From an uncultured Bacilli bacterium (lineage in GTDB: Bacteria > Bacillota_I > Bacilli_A > RF39 > UBA660): 15,531 nucleotides of DNA. The stretch lies in contig CANQOE010000010.1 in the NCBI GenBank assembly GCA_947625315.1, positions 1 to 15,531 of the forward strand. The letters are read 5' to 3'. The position numbers and the translations under genes were made by a program. Positions 1 to 8,330 of the stretch are shown piece by piece (position 1 is the stretch's first letter; every line of letters begins with the position of its first letter). Under the pieces are notes generated by a model that made no database searches, was not told the DNA's origin, and saw only the letters and a list, made by a program, of their open reading frames with translations.

Positions 1-449
1 TGTACACTCAAATTGCAGCAGTATCTTTAATAGATAATGCTGTAATTGATATGGTTCCCTTAAATGATGAAGCTGTCACTTTCGCTAAGTCTTTAAATGT
101 AAAAATTCAAGGTATTAATCATTCCTTAAAAAGAGAAGATTTATTAAAACATATGAGTGAAGTTGATATTGTATCCTATGTAACTTTATCGGAATGTTCT
201 CCTATGTTACCTCTTGAAAGTATGGAGATGGGTATCCCTTGTGTATGTGGTAATAATCATCATTATTTTATTAATTCCGAATTAGAAAATTATGTGATTG
301 TTAAAAATGAAGATAATCCTATTGAAATAAAAAAACAAATTTTAAAATGTTTAGAGAATAAAGATAAGGTTATAAAACTTTATCAAGAATTTAGGAAAAA
401 TAATCTTCAAAGTAGTAATCAAGATGTAAAAAAATTTTTAGAAATGTGA
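1..449 (+). CDS. GT4-like glycosyltransferase, C-terminal part (5' end outside window)
   Basis: The reading frame is open from base 3, so the gene starts upstream and only about 148 codons are visible. The first internal ATG (51) has no ribosome site and is not the start. The visible part looks like the nucleotide-sugar-binding C-terminal half of a GT-B fold: a hydrophobic strand (DIVSYVTLS), then an E-x7-E pair (Glu codons at 192 and 216, in SECSPMLPLES), then GIPCVCG, the usual place where GT4 enzymes hold the donor. It is cytoplasmic, with no membrane segment, and presumably adds one sugar to a lipid-linked glycan. The stop codon lies in the Shine-Dalgarno site of the next gene, seven bases before its ATG, so the two are co-transcribed. 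Its C-terminus is clearly related to the middle of the next protein (both have NKDK followed by KLYQ). Donor and acceptor are unknown. Confidence 0.8.
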   Translation, partial: YTQIAAVSLIDNAVIDMVPLNDEAVTFAKSLNVKIQGINHSLKREDLLKHMSEVDIVSYVTLSECSPMLPLESMEMGIPCVCGNNHHYFINSELENYVIVKNEDNPIEIKKQILKCLENKDKVIKLYQEFRKNNLQSSNQDVKKFLEM

Positions 450-456
450 GGTAGTT

Positions 457-2472
457 ATGATCGAAAAAAACTTAGATTATATTTATAATTTAGATTATAT
501 AATTTTTATTCCATCTTTAGATAATGATTTGTATCATGGTTTTCAAGCTACTTTTAATAATGTTATTATGTTTAATAATAACATTAATGATTTTGAATTT
601 TTTCAAAAATTTTTTAAAACTAATAATATAAAAAAAGTTATTTTTGTTGATTATAATTATGAATATGAACAATTTATTCCTAATTTAGCTAAAGATGTTG
701 AAATAGAATTTATTTATACAAGAACATTATCAGGTTTAAGTGATGATTATAATTTACTTACTTATAATTATATTTTAAATTTATATAAATTAAAAAAGAT
801 AAAAACTTTTGGTTTATTAGATGAAAATTTATATCATGTTTTAAAAAATCAAAATTATAATGTTAAATTATTAAAATTAAAGAGTAATTTAACATTAGAA
901 GATAATAAAAATGGAAAAATTGGTTTGTTAAATGATCAAAATGATCCAAAGGTTAGTTTTTATAATGAATTAACAGCTATATCTATGTTAGATAAGGGTG
1001 CAAAAGTATTAAATCCTAATCATGTCACTAAAAAATTTTGTGAAGAATTTAATATTCCTTTGATGCCTGTTAAATCTTATAAAGAATTATTAGATAACGA
1101 AATCAATTTATATGTAAATTTTACTAAAGCAAATATGTTACCATTTCTGGATAGTATGAATAATGGTATTATTTGTTTGCTTGGAAATTCCAATATATTA
1201 AATGATTATCCTGATTTAAAAAAATATTTAGTTGTTAATAGTGATGATGATTGTAATGAAATAAAAGAAAAAATAGAAATAGCTTTAAAAAATAAAGATA
1301 AAATATTTAAACTTTATCAACAATTTATTAAAGAATATAATAAAGAAGTTTTAAAACTAAAAAAAGAATTTATAGGAATAGAAAGTAGTAAAGAGGAAAA
1401 AGAATATGACTATTTATTAAGCGTTATTATTCCGATCTATAATGTCGAAAAATATTTAGAAAAAAGTTTAGATTCTCTAAGTAAAGCTTTAGTTGATGAT
1501 ATGGAAATAATTCTAATTAATGATGGCTCGACTGATAAAAGTGAAGATATTGCCAAAAACTTTGCTAAAAATCATGATAATGTGAGATATATTTATCAAA
1601 CAAATCATGGCTTAGGTAATGTACGTAATGTGGGATTAAAGGAAGCTAAAGGTAAATATATTGCCTCAATTGATTCTGATGATACAATTAATCCTAACTT
1701 TTTTAAAGAAGCTATACCTTTTTTAAAAAATGATATTGATATGGTAATTTATGATTGGCTATCAGTTATTCCTGAAAAAGAAACATTTCCTACTCCAGCT
1801 TTAGATAAAATGCTAAATTTGGAAAATAACTATAAAAGTATTTTATATGCAACTATCATGCCATCAGCTTGTAATAAAATAATAAAAAAGAGTTTATATG
1901 ATGATTTAGATTTAAATTTTGCAGAACTTAGATATGAAGATTTTAGTGCTAATCCTTTAATTTTATTACATGCTAAAAAAATTAAGTATATTGATAAACC
2001 CTATTATGAATACATGATTAGACCAAACTCTATTATGCGCAATACTAAAAAAACAGTTGATTATGATATGATTAAAGTAATTAAAATATTAGAAGATAAA
2101 CTGGCTTTACATAAAGATTTAACTAATAAAATAAATATTAAGGAATTTAAAAATTATGTTTTTTGGTGGCGAGTTGAAGAATTAATTATTAATAAAATTT
2201 ATGATTTAAATGATGAAGAAATTAGAGATTATATTAAATTTATTTTTGATAACATTGGCGATACTTTGTTAGAAATATATAAAGATAATGAATTTGTTGA
2301 TAATATAGTTTCAAAATTTGATGATGAAACTAAAGATTATATTTTAAAAAGAAATAAAGCTATAATAGATAAGAATTTAGGAAAATTTATTTTGGCTCAT
2401 AAAAAAGATTATAAAATAATTACAGCAGCAATGATATTATATAATATTGATAATCGAGGAGAAAAACAATGA
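457..2472 (+). CDS. Two-domain glycosyltransferase: degenerate GT-B-like N-terminus plus GT2 domain
   Basis: Residues 1-305 resemble a divergent GT-B domain. Residues 209-300 align with the end of the preceding gene, but the catalytic E-x7-E pair is changed to Lys224 and Asp232, so this half is probably not active. Residues 317-560 are a family-2 (GT-A) domain: SVIIPIYN (322-329), NDGS (355-358), the metal-binding DSDD (406-409) and an ED pair (494-495) where the GT2 base usually sits. The last 110 residues are helical and unassigned. There is no signal peptide or membrane segment, so it acts in the cytoplasm, probably adding a sugar to a lipid-linked or wall-polymer intermediate. The start is supported by GTGAGGT (446-452) four bases before ATG. 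Its stop overlaps the next start as ATGA, so translation is coupled to the membrane glycosyltransferase downstream. The GT2 assignment is firm; the role of the N-terminal half is inferred. Confidence 0.85.
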   Translation: MIEKNLDYIYNLDYIIFIPSLDNDLYHGFQATFNNVIMFNNNINDFEFFQKFFKTNNIKKVIFVDYNYEYEQFIPNLAKDVEIEFIYTRTLSGLSDDYNLLTYNYILNLYKLKKIKTFGLLDENLYHVLKNQNYNVKLLKLKSNLTLEDNKNGKIGLLNDQNDPKVSFYNELTAISMLDKGAKVLNPNHVTKKFCEEFNIPLMPVKSYKELLDNEINLYVNFTKANMLPFLDSMNNGIICLLGNSNILNDYPDLKKYLVVNSDDDCNEIKEKIEIALKNKDKIFKLYQQFIKEYNKEVLKLKKEFIGIESSKEEKEYDYLLSVIIPIYNVEKYLEKSLDSLSKALVDDMEIILINDGSTDKSEDIAKNFAKNHDNVRYIYQTNHGLGNVRNVGLKEAKGKYIASIDSDDTINPNFFKEAIPFLKNDIDMVIYDWLSVIPEKETFPTPALDKMLNLENNYKSILYATIMPSACNKIIKKSLYDDLDLNFAELRYEDFSANPLILLHAKKIKYIDKPYYEYMIRPNSIMRNTKKTVDYDMIKVIKILEDKLALHKDLTNKINIKEFKNYVFWWRVEELIINKIYDLNDEEIRDYIKFIFDNIGDTLLEIYKDNEFVDNIVSKFDDETKDYILKRNKAIIDKNLGKFILAHKKDYKIITAAMILYNIDNRGEKQ

Positions 2473-3920
2473 ATAAAATAAGAGAAAATATTAGCAAAAA
2501 TAAAATGGAATATTTAATAATATTTCTTTTACTTTTATGTTTAGTAGGTATTTTTTCACTAAATAGATATGCTATAGATACTTACTTTTTTGAAGCTTTT
2601 GGTATGAAGAATAATGCTATAAATCCTTATTACCATGATGGAAGATTATTTATGACAGCATTTTTATATATATGTGATTTTTTAAAACTTTCTTATCGAT
2701 TAGAAAAATTGCTTTCATGGACCTTGGCTTTTACCTCATTATTTTTTGCCATTATTATATTTTATAATATTTTAAAAAAATATAATAAGAATAATATTTT
2801 AAATATTATCTTAAGTGTATGTGTTGTATTTAATCCTTTCGTAATTGAATTTTTTATGTTTCCAGAATATACTGGTATTATGTGTTTAAGCCTTCTTTTT
2901 GTATTCATCGGAATTTACTTTATTTGTAAATATTTTGATAATAAGAAAAAATATAATTTAATTTTAGCTCTTTCAAGTTCTATATTTTCAACTTTATGTT
3001 ATCAAGGGACTTTATCTTTAATATTTATTATTCCTTTAATATTGGTTTTAAAAGATACTAAAAATTTTAAAGATTTTTTTCAAAAGATTTTAACTATTGG
3101 TATTATTTTCTCCATATCAGCATTAAGCATTGCTTTAATTACAAAATTTTTAGGAGCATCAAGATTAGCAAGCCATATTAATGTAATCAAAATAGTTAAA
3201 AATATTATAAATGGAGTTGGAGGTTTACTTACTACTACATATAAAATTTTACCTAATTATTTTTTATTAATATTTTTTGGCATATCACTAATATTATGTT
3301 TTATAGCATTACCAAAAAAAGTTAATACAATTACATTTTTACTTCTAAATATTGTTTGTTTATTTATTGTTCCTGCCTTACCCCATATGTTTACATCTTA
3401 TGTATGGATGGTACCAAGAAGTAATATTGGATATGGACTATTAGCTGTTTTTCCTATTTTATTTTATATTCTGTATGCTAAAGTTAAAAAATATGTTAAT
3501 TACGTTTTTATCTGTTTAATGTGTCTCCTATTATTGTGGCAATGGCATAGCAGTTTAAGTTTTGCAAATTCTCAGATTATAAATAACGAGTTAAACACTG
3601 AGGAAGCATTAAAAATAGGTAATTATATTAATAATTATGAGCAAGAATTTAATATTAAAATTAACAAAATTAAAACTTATAATGATAAAGGAGTAACTTA
3701 TGTTTATCCGTTCTTAAAATCAGCTGGAGATATGAATGTAAGAGCATTTGGCTATATTTGGGCTTATAGAGCGGTTTTGAATAATAAGCTAGCAAGATTT
3801 TTTGAAGAAGGAGATAACAATAAGGAATACAAGTTATATTGTCAAAATAATAATTGGTCTACTTTTGATGTAGAGCAACTTAAAATTATAGATGATACAA
3901 TACATATTTGTATTTATTAA
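2469..3920 (+). CDS. GtrII-like multi-pass membrane glycosyltransferase (GT-C type)
   Basis: A 483-residue integral membrane protein with a short charged N-terminus, about ten hydrophobic helices between residues 14 and 380, and a soluble C-terminal tail of about 100 residues likely outside the membrane. After the first helix comes an acidic loop (Asp37, then HDGR at 56-59), the place where GT-C enzymes carry their catalytic or metal-binding acid. Overall layout, including the tail with GDMNVRAFGYIWAYR, recalls the GtrII family of O-antigen glucosyltransferases, which use undecaprenyl-linked sugars on the outer face. The GT-C class is likely; the GtrII label is a judgement by eye. The ATG overlaps the upstream stop by four bases, and no separate promoter is needed. 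It is the last gene of the first rightward unit and is followed by a hairpin terminator. Partner GtrB- and GtrA-like genes lie downstream in the window. Confidence 0.75.
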   Translation: MNKIRENISKNKMEYLIIFLLLLCLVGIFSLNRYAIDTYFFEAFGMKNNAINPYYHDGRLFMTAFLYICDFLKLSYRLEKLLSWTLAFTSLFFAIIIFYNILKKYNKNNILNIILSVCVVFNPFVIEFFMFPEYTGIMCLSLLFVFIGIYFICKYFDNKKKYNLILALSSSIFSTLCYQGTLSLIFIIPLILVLKDTKNFKDFFQKILTIGIIFSISALSIALITKFLGASRLASHINVIKIVKNIINGVGGLLTTTYKILPNYFLLIFFGISLILCFIALPKKVNTITFLLLNIVCLFIVPALPHMFTSYVWMVPRSNIGYGLLAVFPILFYILYAKVKKYVNYVFICLMCLLLLWQWHSSLSFANSQIINNELNTEEALKIGNYINNYEQEFNIKINKIKTYNDKGVTYVYPFLKSAGDMNVRAFGYIWAYRAVLNNKLARFFEEGDNNKEYKLYCQNNNWSTFDVEQLKIIDDTIHICIY

Positions 3921-3933
3921 AAAGTAATCTAAT

Positions 3934-3983
3934 GGTAAAAGAAAAGAGTTTATATTTGAAACTATTTTCCTTTACTATTTTTT
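3934..3983. terminator. Hairpin terminator between convergent genes
   Basis: An 18-base arm (3934-3951) pairs with 3959-3976 across a seven-base loop, with two mismatches and one G-T pair. On the + strand it is followed by TTTTTT (3978-3983), which fits an intrinsic terminator for the rightward unit ending at 3920. On the - strand the arm is followed less closely by a T-rich stretch, so bidirectional action is possible but weaker. The 3' arm includes the stop codon and last codons of the reverse gene. The stem is AT-rich and so only moderately stable. Confidence 0.55.
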
Positions 3984-5479
3984 AATTGGAATTTTTCAGC
4001 TATTTTTTGAGATAAGTTATATACTCCAAAACTAGCTACAGGCATTAATATAACTATATAAGGCAATGTATATCGAGCTTTCATTTCCCAAATTGTATGG
4101 AAAGCAAAACCTCCTAAAAATATTACATACAATAATATAACTTCATTATTAAGTTTTTTTCTAAAAGTTATTAAATAAAATAGGGAACCACCAAATATAA
4201 TAAATATTAATGTTTTTAAATATATTCCTACATACTTATATTTTCTACTATTAAAAATATTATTCATTTTTAAATCTTTATTTTCGATTGATACATTGTA
4301 CCATATGCTTTGAAAATAAGGATTAATCCATCCAGATACCATTTTGCGTGAGTAAAAATTTATTGAATATAAAGGATGTTTTATTAAGTATTTGACCCTT
4401 GATTTAATTAATTTTTTATATTTTATATCTGAAGAAGGAGTATTTTCCCAAGCGTCATTCATAACATATCCATACCATCCAGCTTCCCTAGAACTTTCGT
4501 ACATACCCATACATATATAAGTAATATTATGTAAAGCTTCCTCTTGTCTATAATTTAGAATATTAACTCCAATTGTTTTTATAAGAGTATTTGGAAGTAT
4601 CGCTATTGTTAAATAAATTATAAATAAAATAGAATTTATTAAATATTTTTTCTTATTCTTAAGAATATTTAAAAACATATATATGGCGATGGCGAGAATA
4701 AAAATAAGATAATTGCTTTTAATAATGTATGAGAATGACAATAAAATTCCCGAAAGAAATAAATTCCACCAATTATTATTTTTTTGATATTTAATTATAA
4801 AGTAAATTGCGTATACTGCTAATGCTAATCCTATATAATCACCATAAACAAATGTGCTAAGTAAAGCTAAAGGTACAAAAGTTAATATTAAAGTGAAGTA
4901 AATAATAGATACAAATTTTTTTTCTTTTTTTTGACAAATTAAATTTATTATTAAATATAACCCATAAATAGTTAAAAGATTCGCAACGACATTTAAATAC
5001 TGAATTAATTCATAGTTAGTTGTAGAAAATATTTTATAAATTAGTGAAAAGGATAAAATCATTCCTAACTGATGGGGGTATTTTTCTATGTAAGCGTTGT
5101 TACGTAGAGATTGAAAACCATTATTAACTATTGAAATGGCTGCATTGTTAACTTCCTTTGAATCATCAACAGGAACAATATTATTATAATTAATCCATTT
5201 GAAACTTAAAATTGCATATAAAACTAATAAACCAATAATTAAATATCTTTTATTAATTTTATTTTTTGAAAACAACCATAAAAATAAAATTAATATAATA
5301 CTGCCAATTATTATATAAATAATTTCATGAAGTTTTAAATATTGATTTAAAACGTTTTCTGCTGAATTAATTACAGCTGATTTGTACATAATATTAAATA
5401 AGAATAAAATAGATAGAATAATAAAAGAAAATATTATAATTATATTTTTTATAAATTTATTAATTTTTAATGTTTTCAT
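3962..5479 (-). CDS. GT-C membrane glycosyltransferase, PMT/ArnT (GT39)-like
   Basis: A 505-residue membrane protein with about eleven to twelve hydrophobic helices. After the third helix is an acidic pair VDDSKEV (Asp105, Asp106), the expected position of the catalytic Asp in protein-mannosyltransferase/ArnT-type GT-C enzymes, followed by YPHQLG (134-139), a typical motif of Bacillota members. Near the C-terminus, ExKARYTLPY resembles the conserved region before the last helices of that group. The enzyme should take a sugar from a polyprenyl-phosphate carrier and transfer it on the outer face. It stands alone on the reverse strand between two rightward units, converging on the upstream gene and divergent from the first gtrB-like gene. 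GAGGT (5484-5488 on the + strand as ACCTC) lies four bases before ATG, supporting the start. Acceptor and sugar are unknown; the class is well supported. Confidence 0.8.
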   Translation of the reverse strand: MKTLKINKFIKNIIIIFSFIILSILFLFNIMYKSAVINSAENVLNQYLKLHEIIYIIIGSIILILFLWLFSKNKINKRYLIIGLLVLYAILSFKWINYNNIVPVDDSKEVNNAAISIVNNGFQSLRNNAYIEKYPHQLGMILSFSLIYKIFSTTNYELIQYLNVVANLLTIYGLYLIINLICQKKEKKFVSIIYFTLILTFVPLALLSTFVYGDYIGLALAVYAIYFIIKYQKNNNWWNLFLSGILLSFSYIIKSNYLIFILAIAIYMFLNILKNKKKYLINSILFIIYLTIAILPNTLIKTIGVNILNYRQEEALHNITYICMGMYESSREAGWYGYVMNDAWENTPSSDIKYKKLIKSRVKYLIKHPLYSINFYSRKMVSGWINPYFQSIWYNVSIENKDLKMNNIFNSRKYKYVGIYLKTLIFIIFGGSLFYLITFRKKLNNEVILLYVIFLGGFAFHTIWEMKARYTLPYIVILMPVASFGVYNLSQKIAEKFQLKNSKGK

Positions 5480-5503
5480 AACAACCTCTTTTCCTATAAA
5501 TAA

Positions 5504-5512
5504 ATTTTATCA
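5504..5512 (-). promoter_or_regulatory. Extended -10 promoter for the reverse GT-C gene
   Basis: Read on the reverse strand, TGATAAAAT is an extended -10 (TGn followed by TAAAAT) about 25 bases before the ATG. The -35 position is poor (TTCTAA at a 17-base spacing), as is common with extended -10 promoters. The predicted transcript would start close to the ribosome site and have a leader of about 18 bases. Confidence 0.4.
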
Positions 5513-5572
5513 TATTTGTAAATAAGTTAGAAAAAAATTTTAATAAATTATAATGTAATAATTATTATATAA

Positions 5573-5601
5573 TTTACTTCTTTTACTTAATAATGTATAA
5601 T
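5573..5601 (+). promoter_or_regulatory. Sigma-A type promoter for the gtrB-like genes
   Basis: TTTACT (5573-5578) and a perfect TATAAT (5596-5601) are separated by exactly 17 bases, within the 144-base gap between divergent genes. The expected start of transcription near 5608 would place GTGAGGT (5612-5618) almost at the 5' end of the message. This probably drives the 5624-6571 and 6613-7566 pair. Confidence 0.6.
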
Positions 5602-5623
5602 TACAGTGTTAGTGAGGTAATCC

Positions 5624-6571
5624 ATGAAAAAGGAATTAATATCTATAATTGTATCTTGTTATAATGAAGAAGAATCTCTACCATTATTTTATGATGAAAT
5701 TATTAAAGTTGCAAAACAAATGAACAAGATGGATTTTGAATTTTTGTTTGTTAATGATGGGTCCAAAGATAAAACTTTAGAAATTTTAAGAAAACTTTCT
5801 AAAAAAGATAAAAGAGTAAAATACATTTCTTTTTCTCGTAATTTTGGCAAAGAAGCAGCAATGTTTGCTGGATTAGAAAAAGCCAAAGGAGATTATATTA
5901 CCTTAATGGATGCAGATTTACAAGATCCGCCAGCTTTACTTCCTCAAATGTATAAAGTAATTAAAGATGAAGGTTACGATTCTGTTGGAACTAGAAGGGT
6001 AACAAGAAAAGGCGAGCCGATAATCCGAAGCTTTTTTGCTCGAATGTTTTATAAATTAATTAATAAAATGAGTAAAATAGAGATGGTTGATGGAGCAAGA
6101 GACTATCGTTTAATGACACGACAAGTGGTTAATTCAATTATTTCTTTGCAAGAATATAATCGTTATTCTAAAGGCTTATTTAGCTTTGTAGGCTATAATA
6201 CTAAATGGTTAGAATATGAAAATGTAGAAAGAGTTGCAGGGGAGACGAAATGGTCGTTTTGGAAATTATTTAAATATGCTATAGAAGGTATAGTGGCTTT
6301 TACAACAGTTCCTTTAACAATTGCGACCATAATGGGACTTTTATGTTTTGTAATTGCTATTATTTTTATCATTTTTATATTTGTTAAAACTATGATTTAT
6401 GGTGACCCTGTATCAGGTTGGCCATCTCTTGCTTGTATTATTATATTTTGTTCAGGCATTCAATTGTTTTGTTTAGGCATAATAGGACAATATTTAGCTA
6501 AAACTTATTTAGAAACCAAAAAAAGACCTATATATATTGTAAAAGAAACAGAAGAAGATAATAAAAAATAA
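5624..6571 (+). CDS. GtrB-like polyprenyl-phosphate glycosyltransferase (GT2), first copy
   Basis: A 315-residue GT2 enzyme of the DPM1/GtrB group: it should transfer a sugar from a nucleotide donor to undecaprenyl phosphate at the inner membrane face. The GT-A domain (about 1-225) shows SIIVSCYNEEE (7-17), NDGSKDKT (from 44), RNFGKEAAM, DADLQDPP (96-103, metal and donor binding), GTRRVTRKGE and RDYRLM, all hallmark blocks of this group. Two membrane helices follow (about 229-254 and 269-290), then a short basic tail, as in structurally known GtrB. GTGAGGT five bases before ATG supports the start. A second homologue follows 41 bases after its stop, and a GtrA-family gene lies at the window's right edge, the classical flippase partner. 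The sugar is unknown; glucose is the common case for GtrB but cannot be assumed. Confidence 0.92.
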   Translation: MKKELISIIVSCYNEEESLPLFYDEIIKVAKQMNKMDFEFLFVNDGSKDKTLEILRKLSKKDKRVKYISFSRNFGKEAAMFAGLEKAKGDYITLMDADLQDPPALLPQMYKVIKDEGYDSVGTRRVTRKGEPIIRSFFARMFYKLINKMSKIEMVDGARDYRLMTRQVVNSIISLQEYNRYSKGLFSFVGYNTKWLEYENVERVAGETKWSFWKLFKYAIEGIVAFTTVPLTIATIMGLLCFVIAIIFIIFIFVKTMIYGDPVSGWPSLACIIIFCSGIQLFCLGIIGQYLAKTYLETKKRPIYIVKETEEDNKK

Positions 6572-6612
6572 ATATTATAATATAGAAAAAAATAGAAGTA
6601 AGGCGGTTGTTT

Positions 6613-7566
6613 ATGAAAAATGAAATTTTATATATAGTAATACCTTGTTATAATGAGGAAGAAGTAATTGAAGAAACAACAAAAAGATTAAAAGAAAAAT
6701 TAAATAATTTAATAAAAAATAAAACTATAAGTAAAGATAGTAAAGTAATGTATGTCAATGATGGTTCTAAAGATAAAACTTGGGAATTAATTGAAAAAAT
6801 ACATGAGAAAGAAAAACTATTTTCGGGTATATCTTTATCAAGAAACAGAGGTCATCAAAATGCCCTTTTAGCTGGACTTATGACAGCTAAAGAATATGCT
6901 GATGTAGTAATTAGTATGGATGCTGATTTACAAGATGATATTGATGCTATTGATGAAATGTTAGATAAATATTATGCTGGTAATGAAATAGTTTATGGTG
7001 TTAGAAGTTCTCGTAAAAAAGATGCTTGGTTTAAAAAAACAACAGCTGAAATCTTTTATAAATTTATGAAAACTATGGGTGTTGATGTAGTTTATAATCA
7101 TGCTGATTATCGTCTAGCTTCTAAAAAAGTATTAAATGAACTAGAAAATTATAAAGAAGTAAATTTATTTTTAAGAGGTGTATTTCCCTTAATTGGTTTT
7201 AAAAGTGATGTTGTTTATTATGAAAGAAATGAAAGATTTGCAGGAGAATCCAAATATCCTCTTAAAAAAATGTTAAATTTTGCTTGGGATGGAATAACAT
7301 CTTTTAGTGTTAAACCTATTCGTTTTGTTTTAAGTTTAGGAATAATTATGTTTATAATGAGCTTATTAGTTTTATTATATTGTTTAATTGTTAAAATTTT
7401 AGGCCATACTGTAGCTGGTTGGACTTTTATAGTTTGTTCCATTTGGATAACTTCAGCCATAGAAATGTTAGCTATTGGTTTAATTGGTGAATATATAGGA
7501 AAAATTTATAGTGAAACTAAAGCAAGACCGCGTTATATAATAAGTAAAAATTTAAATGAAAAATAA
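6613..7566 (+). CDS. GtrB-like polyprenyl-phosphate glycosyltransferase (GT2), second copy
   Basis: A 317-residue homologue of the preceding protein with the same plan: GT-A domain with YIVIPCYNEEE (7-17), VNDGSKDKT, RNRGHQNALLAGL, DADLQDD (103-109), HADYRLAS and FAGESKYP, then two membrane helices (about 237-260 and 271-293) and ETKARPRY at the end. A TTG at 6607 would extend it by two residues, but the ribosome site AAGGCGG (6600-6606) abuts that codon; ATG at 6613, six bases after it, is the proper start. Blocks differ from the first copy (DADLQDD instead of DADLQDPP; HADYR instead of GARDYR), so a different sugar donor is likely. It sits 41 bases after the first copy, probably in one operon. 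The stop abuts the stop of the reverse-strand acyltransferase relic with no base between them. Confidence 0.9.
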   Translation: MKNEILYIVIPCYNEEEVIEETTKRLKEKLNNLIKNKTISKDSKVMYVNDGSKDKTWELIEKIHEKEKLFSGISLSRNRGHQNALLAGLMTAKEYADVVISMDADLQDDIDAIDEMLDKYYAGNEIVYGVRSSRKKDAWFKKTTAEIFYKFMKTMGVDVVYNHADYRLASKKVLNELENYKEVNLFLRGVFPLIGFKSDVVYYERNERFAGESKYPLKKMLNFAWDGITSFSVKPIRFVLSLGIIMFIMSLLVLLYCLIVKILGHTVAGWTFIVCSIWITSAIEMLAIGLIGEYIGKIYSETKARPRYIISKNLNEK

Positions 7567-8313
7567 TTATCTTAGTTTAAGAAGCCGATATCTTATCATG
7601 CCATAAATAGTAGATAGACTAAAGGAAATAATAACTAATAAAGGCATATAAAATAACATTTTAGGTTGAGTTATAGTATTGATAAATTTGAAAAAGTAAA
7701 AGTATAAAATATAATCTATTAAACTAGAGGCTAAGTAAATATCCAAACTATACTTAGAAAAGAAAGTAAATATTTTATTGCTTTTACTTTTTATAGTTAA
7801 ATTATAAAATGTTAAAAACATTAAAACTGCTTGCGTAAAAATTAATAAATTGTCATAACTTAAATTATTTGTTTTAGATGTAAAAAAAGTCATAATAACA
7901 TTTAATATCGAAAGTAAAATCAAATATTTTTTATTATAACTAGGTTTAAAAGTAGCAATACTTTTACCTAAAAAATAGTAAGTTAAAATGTATAAACATG
8001 TCCAAGAAGAAGGAATATGTAGTAAATTTTGAAAATAATCATTGAAAAGGCCTGGAATTATACCTATCCCTAAAAAAATTATTGTAATAATTTTTCTGGA
8101 TTTACTATCAAAACTATTGTATCCTCTGTTTAAAAGTGGAGTTATTAAATAAAGGTCAATATACATTTCAATATACCAAGAGTAATTGCAAGCTTGAAAA
8201 GAAGTTAAAGAAAAAATAAAATCTTTTATACTCATATTAAAAATAGTATGATTCATATAATTTTTGACAAGTAAAAGAAAATTTGCGTAATAAAAAGGTT
8301 TTATGCTAAAATG
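7567..8313 (-). pseudogene. Acyltransferase-3 (AT3) family relic, N-terminus missing
   Basis: From the ATG at 8256 the frame encodes 229 residues with about six hydrophobic helices. The block YSWYIEMYIDLYLITPLLN matches the middle of membrane O-acyltransferases of the AT3 family (W-Y-x-x-x-Y-x-x-LYL-x-x-P), and the end (YSLDIYLASSLIDYIL) matches their last helices. Intact members have roughly 330-380 residues and begin with a catalytic Arg/His region; that part is absent. Reading upstream of the ATG, the frame continues as plausible family sequence (KPFYYANFLLLVKNY) to a TAA at 8314-8316, and no ribosome site precedes the ATG. This is therefore best read as the 3' two thirds of a gene cut off by the sequence carrying the next rightward gene. 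It once would have acetylated a surface polysaccharide. A functional short protein cannot be excluded but is unlikely. Confidence 0.75.
8264..8312 (+). promoter_or_regulatory. Candidate promoter(s) for the DPM-like gene
   Basis: Two overlapping possibilities exist. A perfect TTGACA (8264-8269) is followed 18 bases later by a weak TAATAA (8288-8293). A better -10, TGCTAAAAT (8304-8312, extended form), has only TTGCGT (8283-8288) at an 18-base spacing. Either would give a very short leader before GTGAGGT (8320-8326). Both lie inside the antisense coding trace of the acyltransferase relic. Confidence 0.45.
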
Positions 8314-8330
8314 TTATTTGTGAGGTATCT

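Noticed and set aside
5689..5886. Reverse-strand frame of 65 codons inside the first gtrB-like gene
   Set aside because: It lies wholly antisense to a strongly supported GT2 domain and has no family resemblance.
6572..6583. 12-base palindrome ATATTATAATAT containing a TATAAT, as an internal promoter between the gtrB-like genes
   Set aside because: No -35-like hexamer lies 16-18 bases upstream, and such palindromes are common in DNA this AT-rich.
6607..6612. TTG at 6607 as the start of the second gtrB-like gene
   Set aside because: The ribosome site ends at 6606, directly against this codon; ATG at 6613 has proper spacing.
7218..7460. Reverse-strand frame of 80 codons inside the second gtrB-like gene
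   Set aside because: It is a shadow of the conserved membrane region of the real gene.
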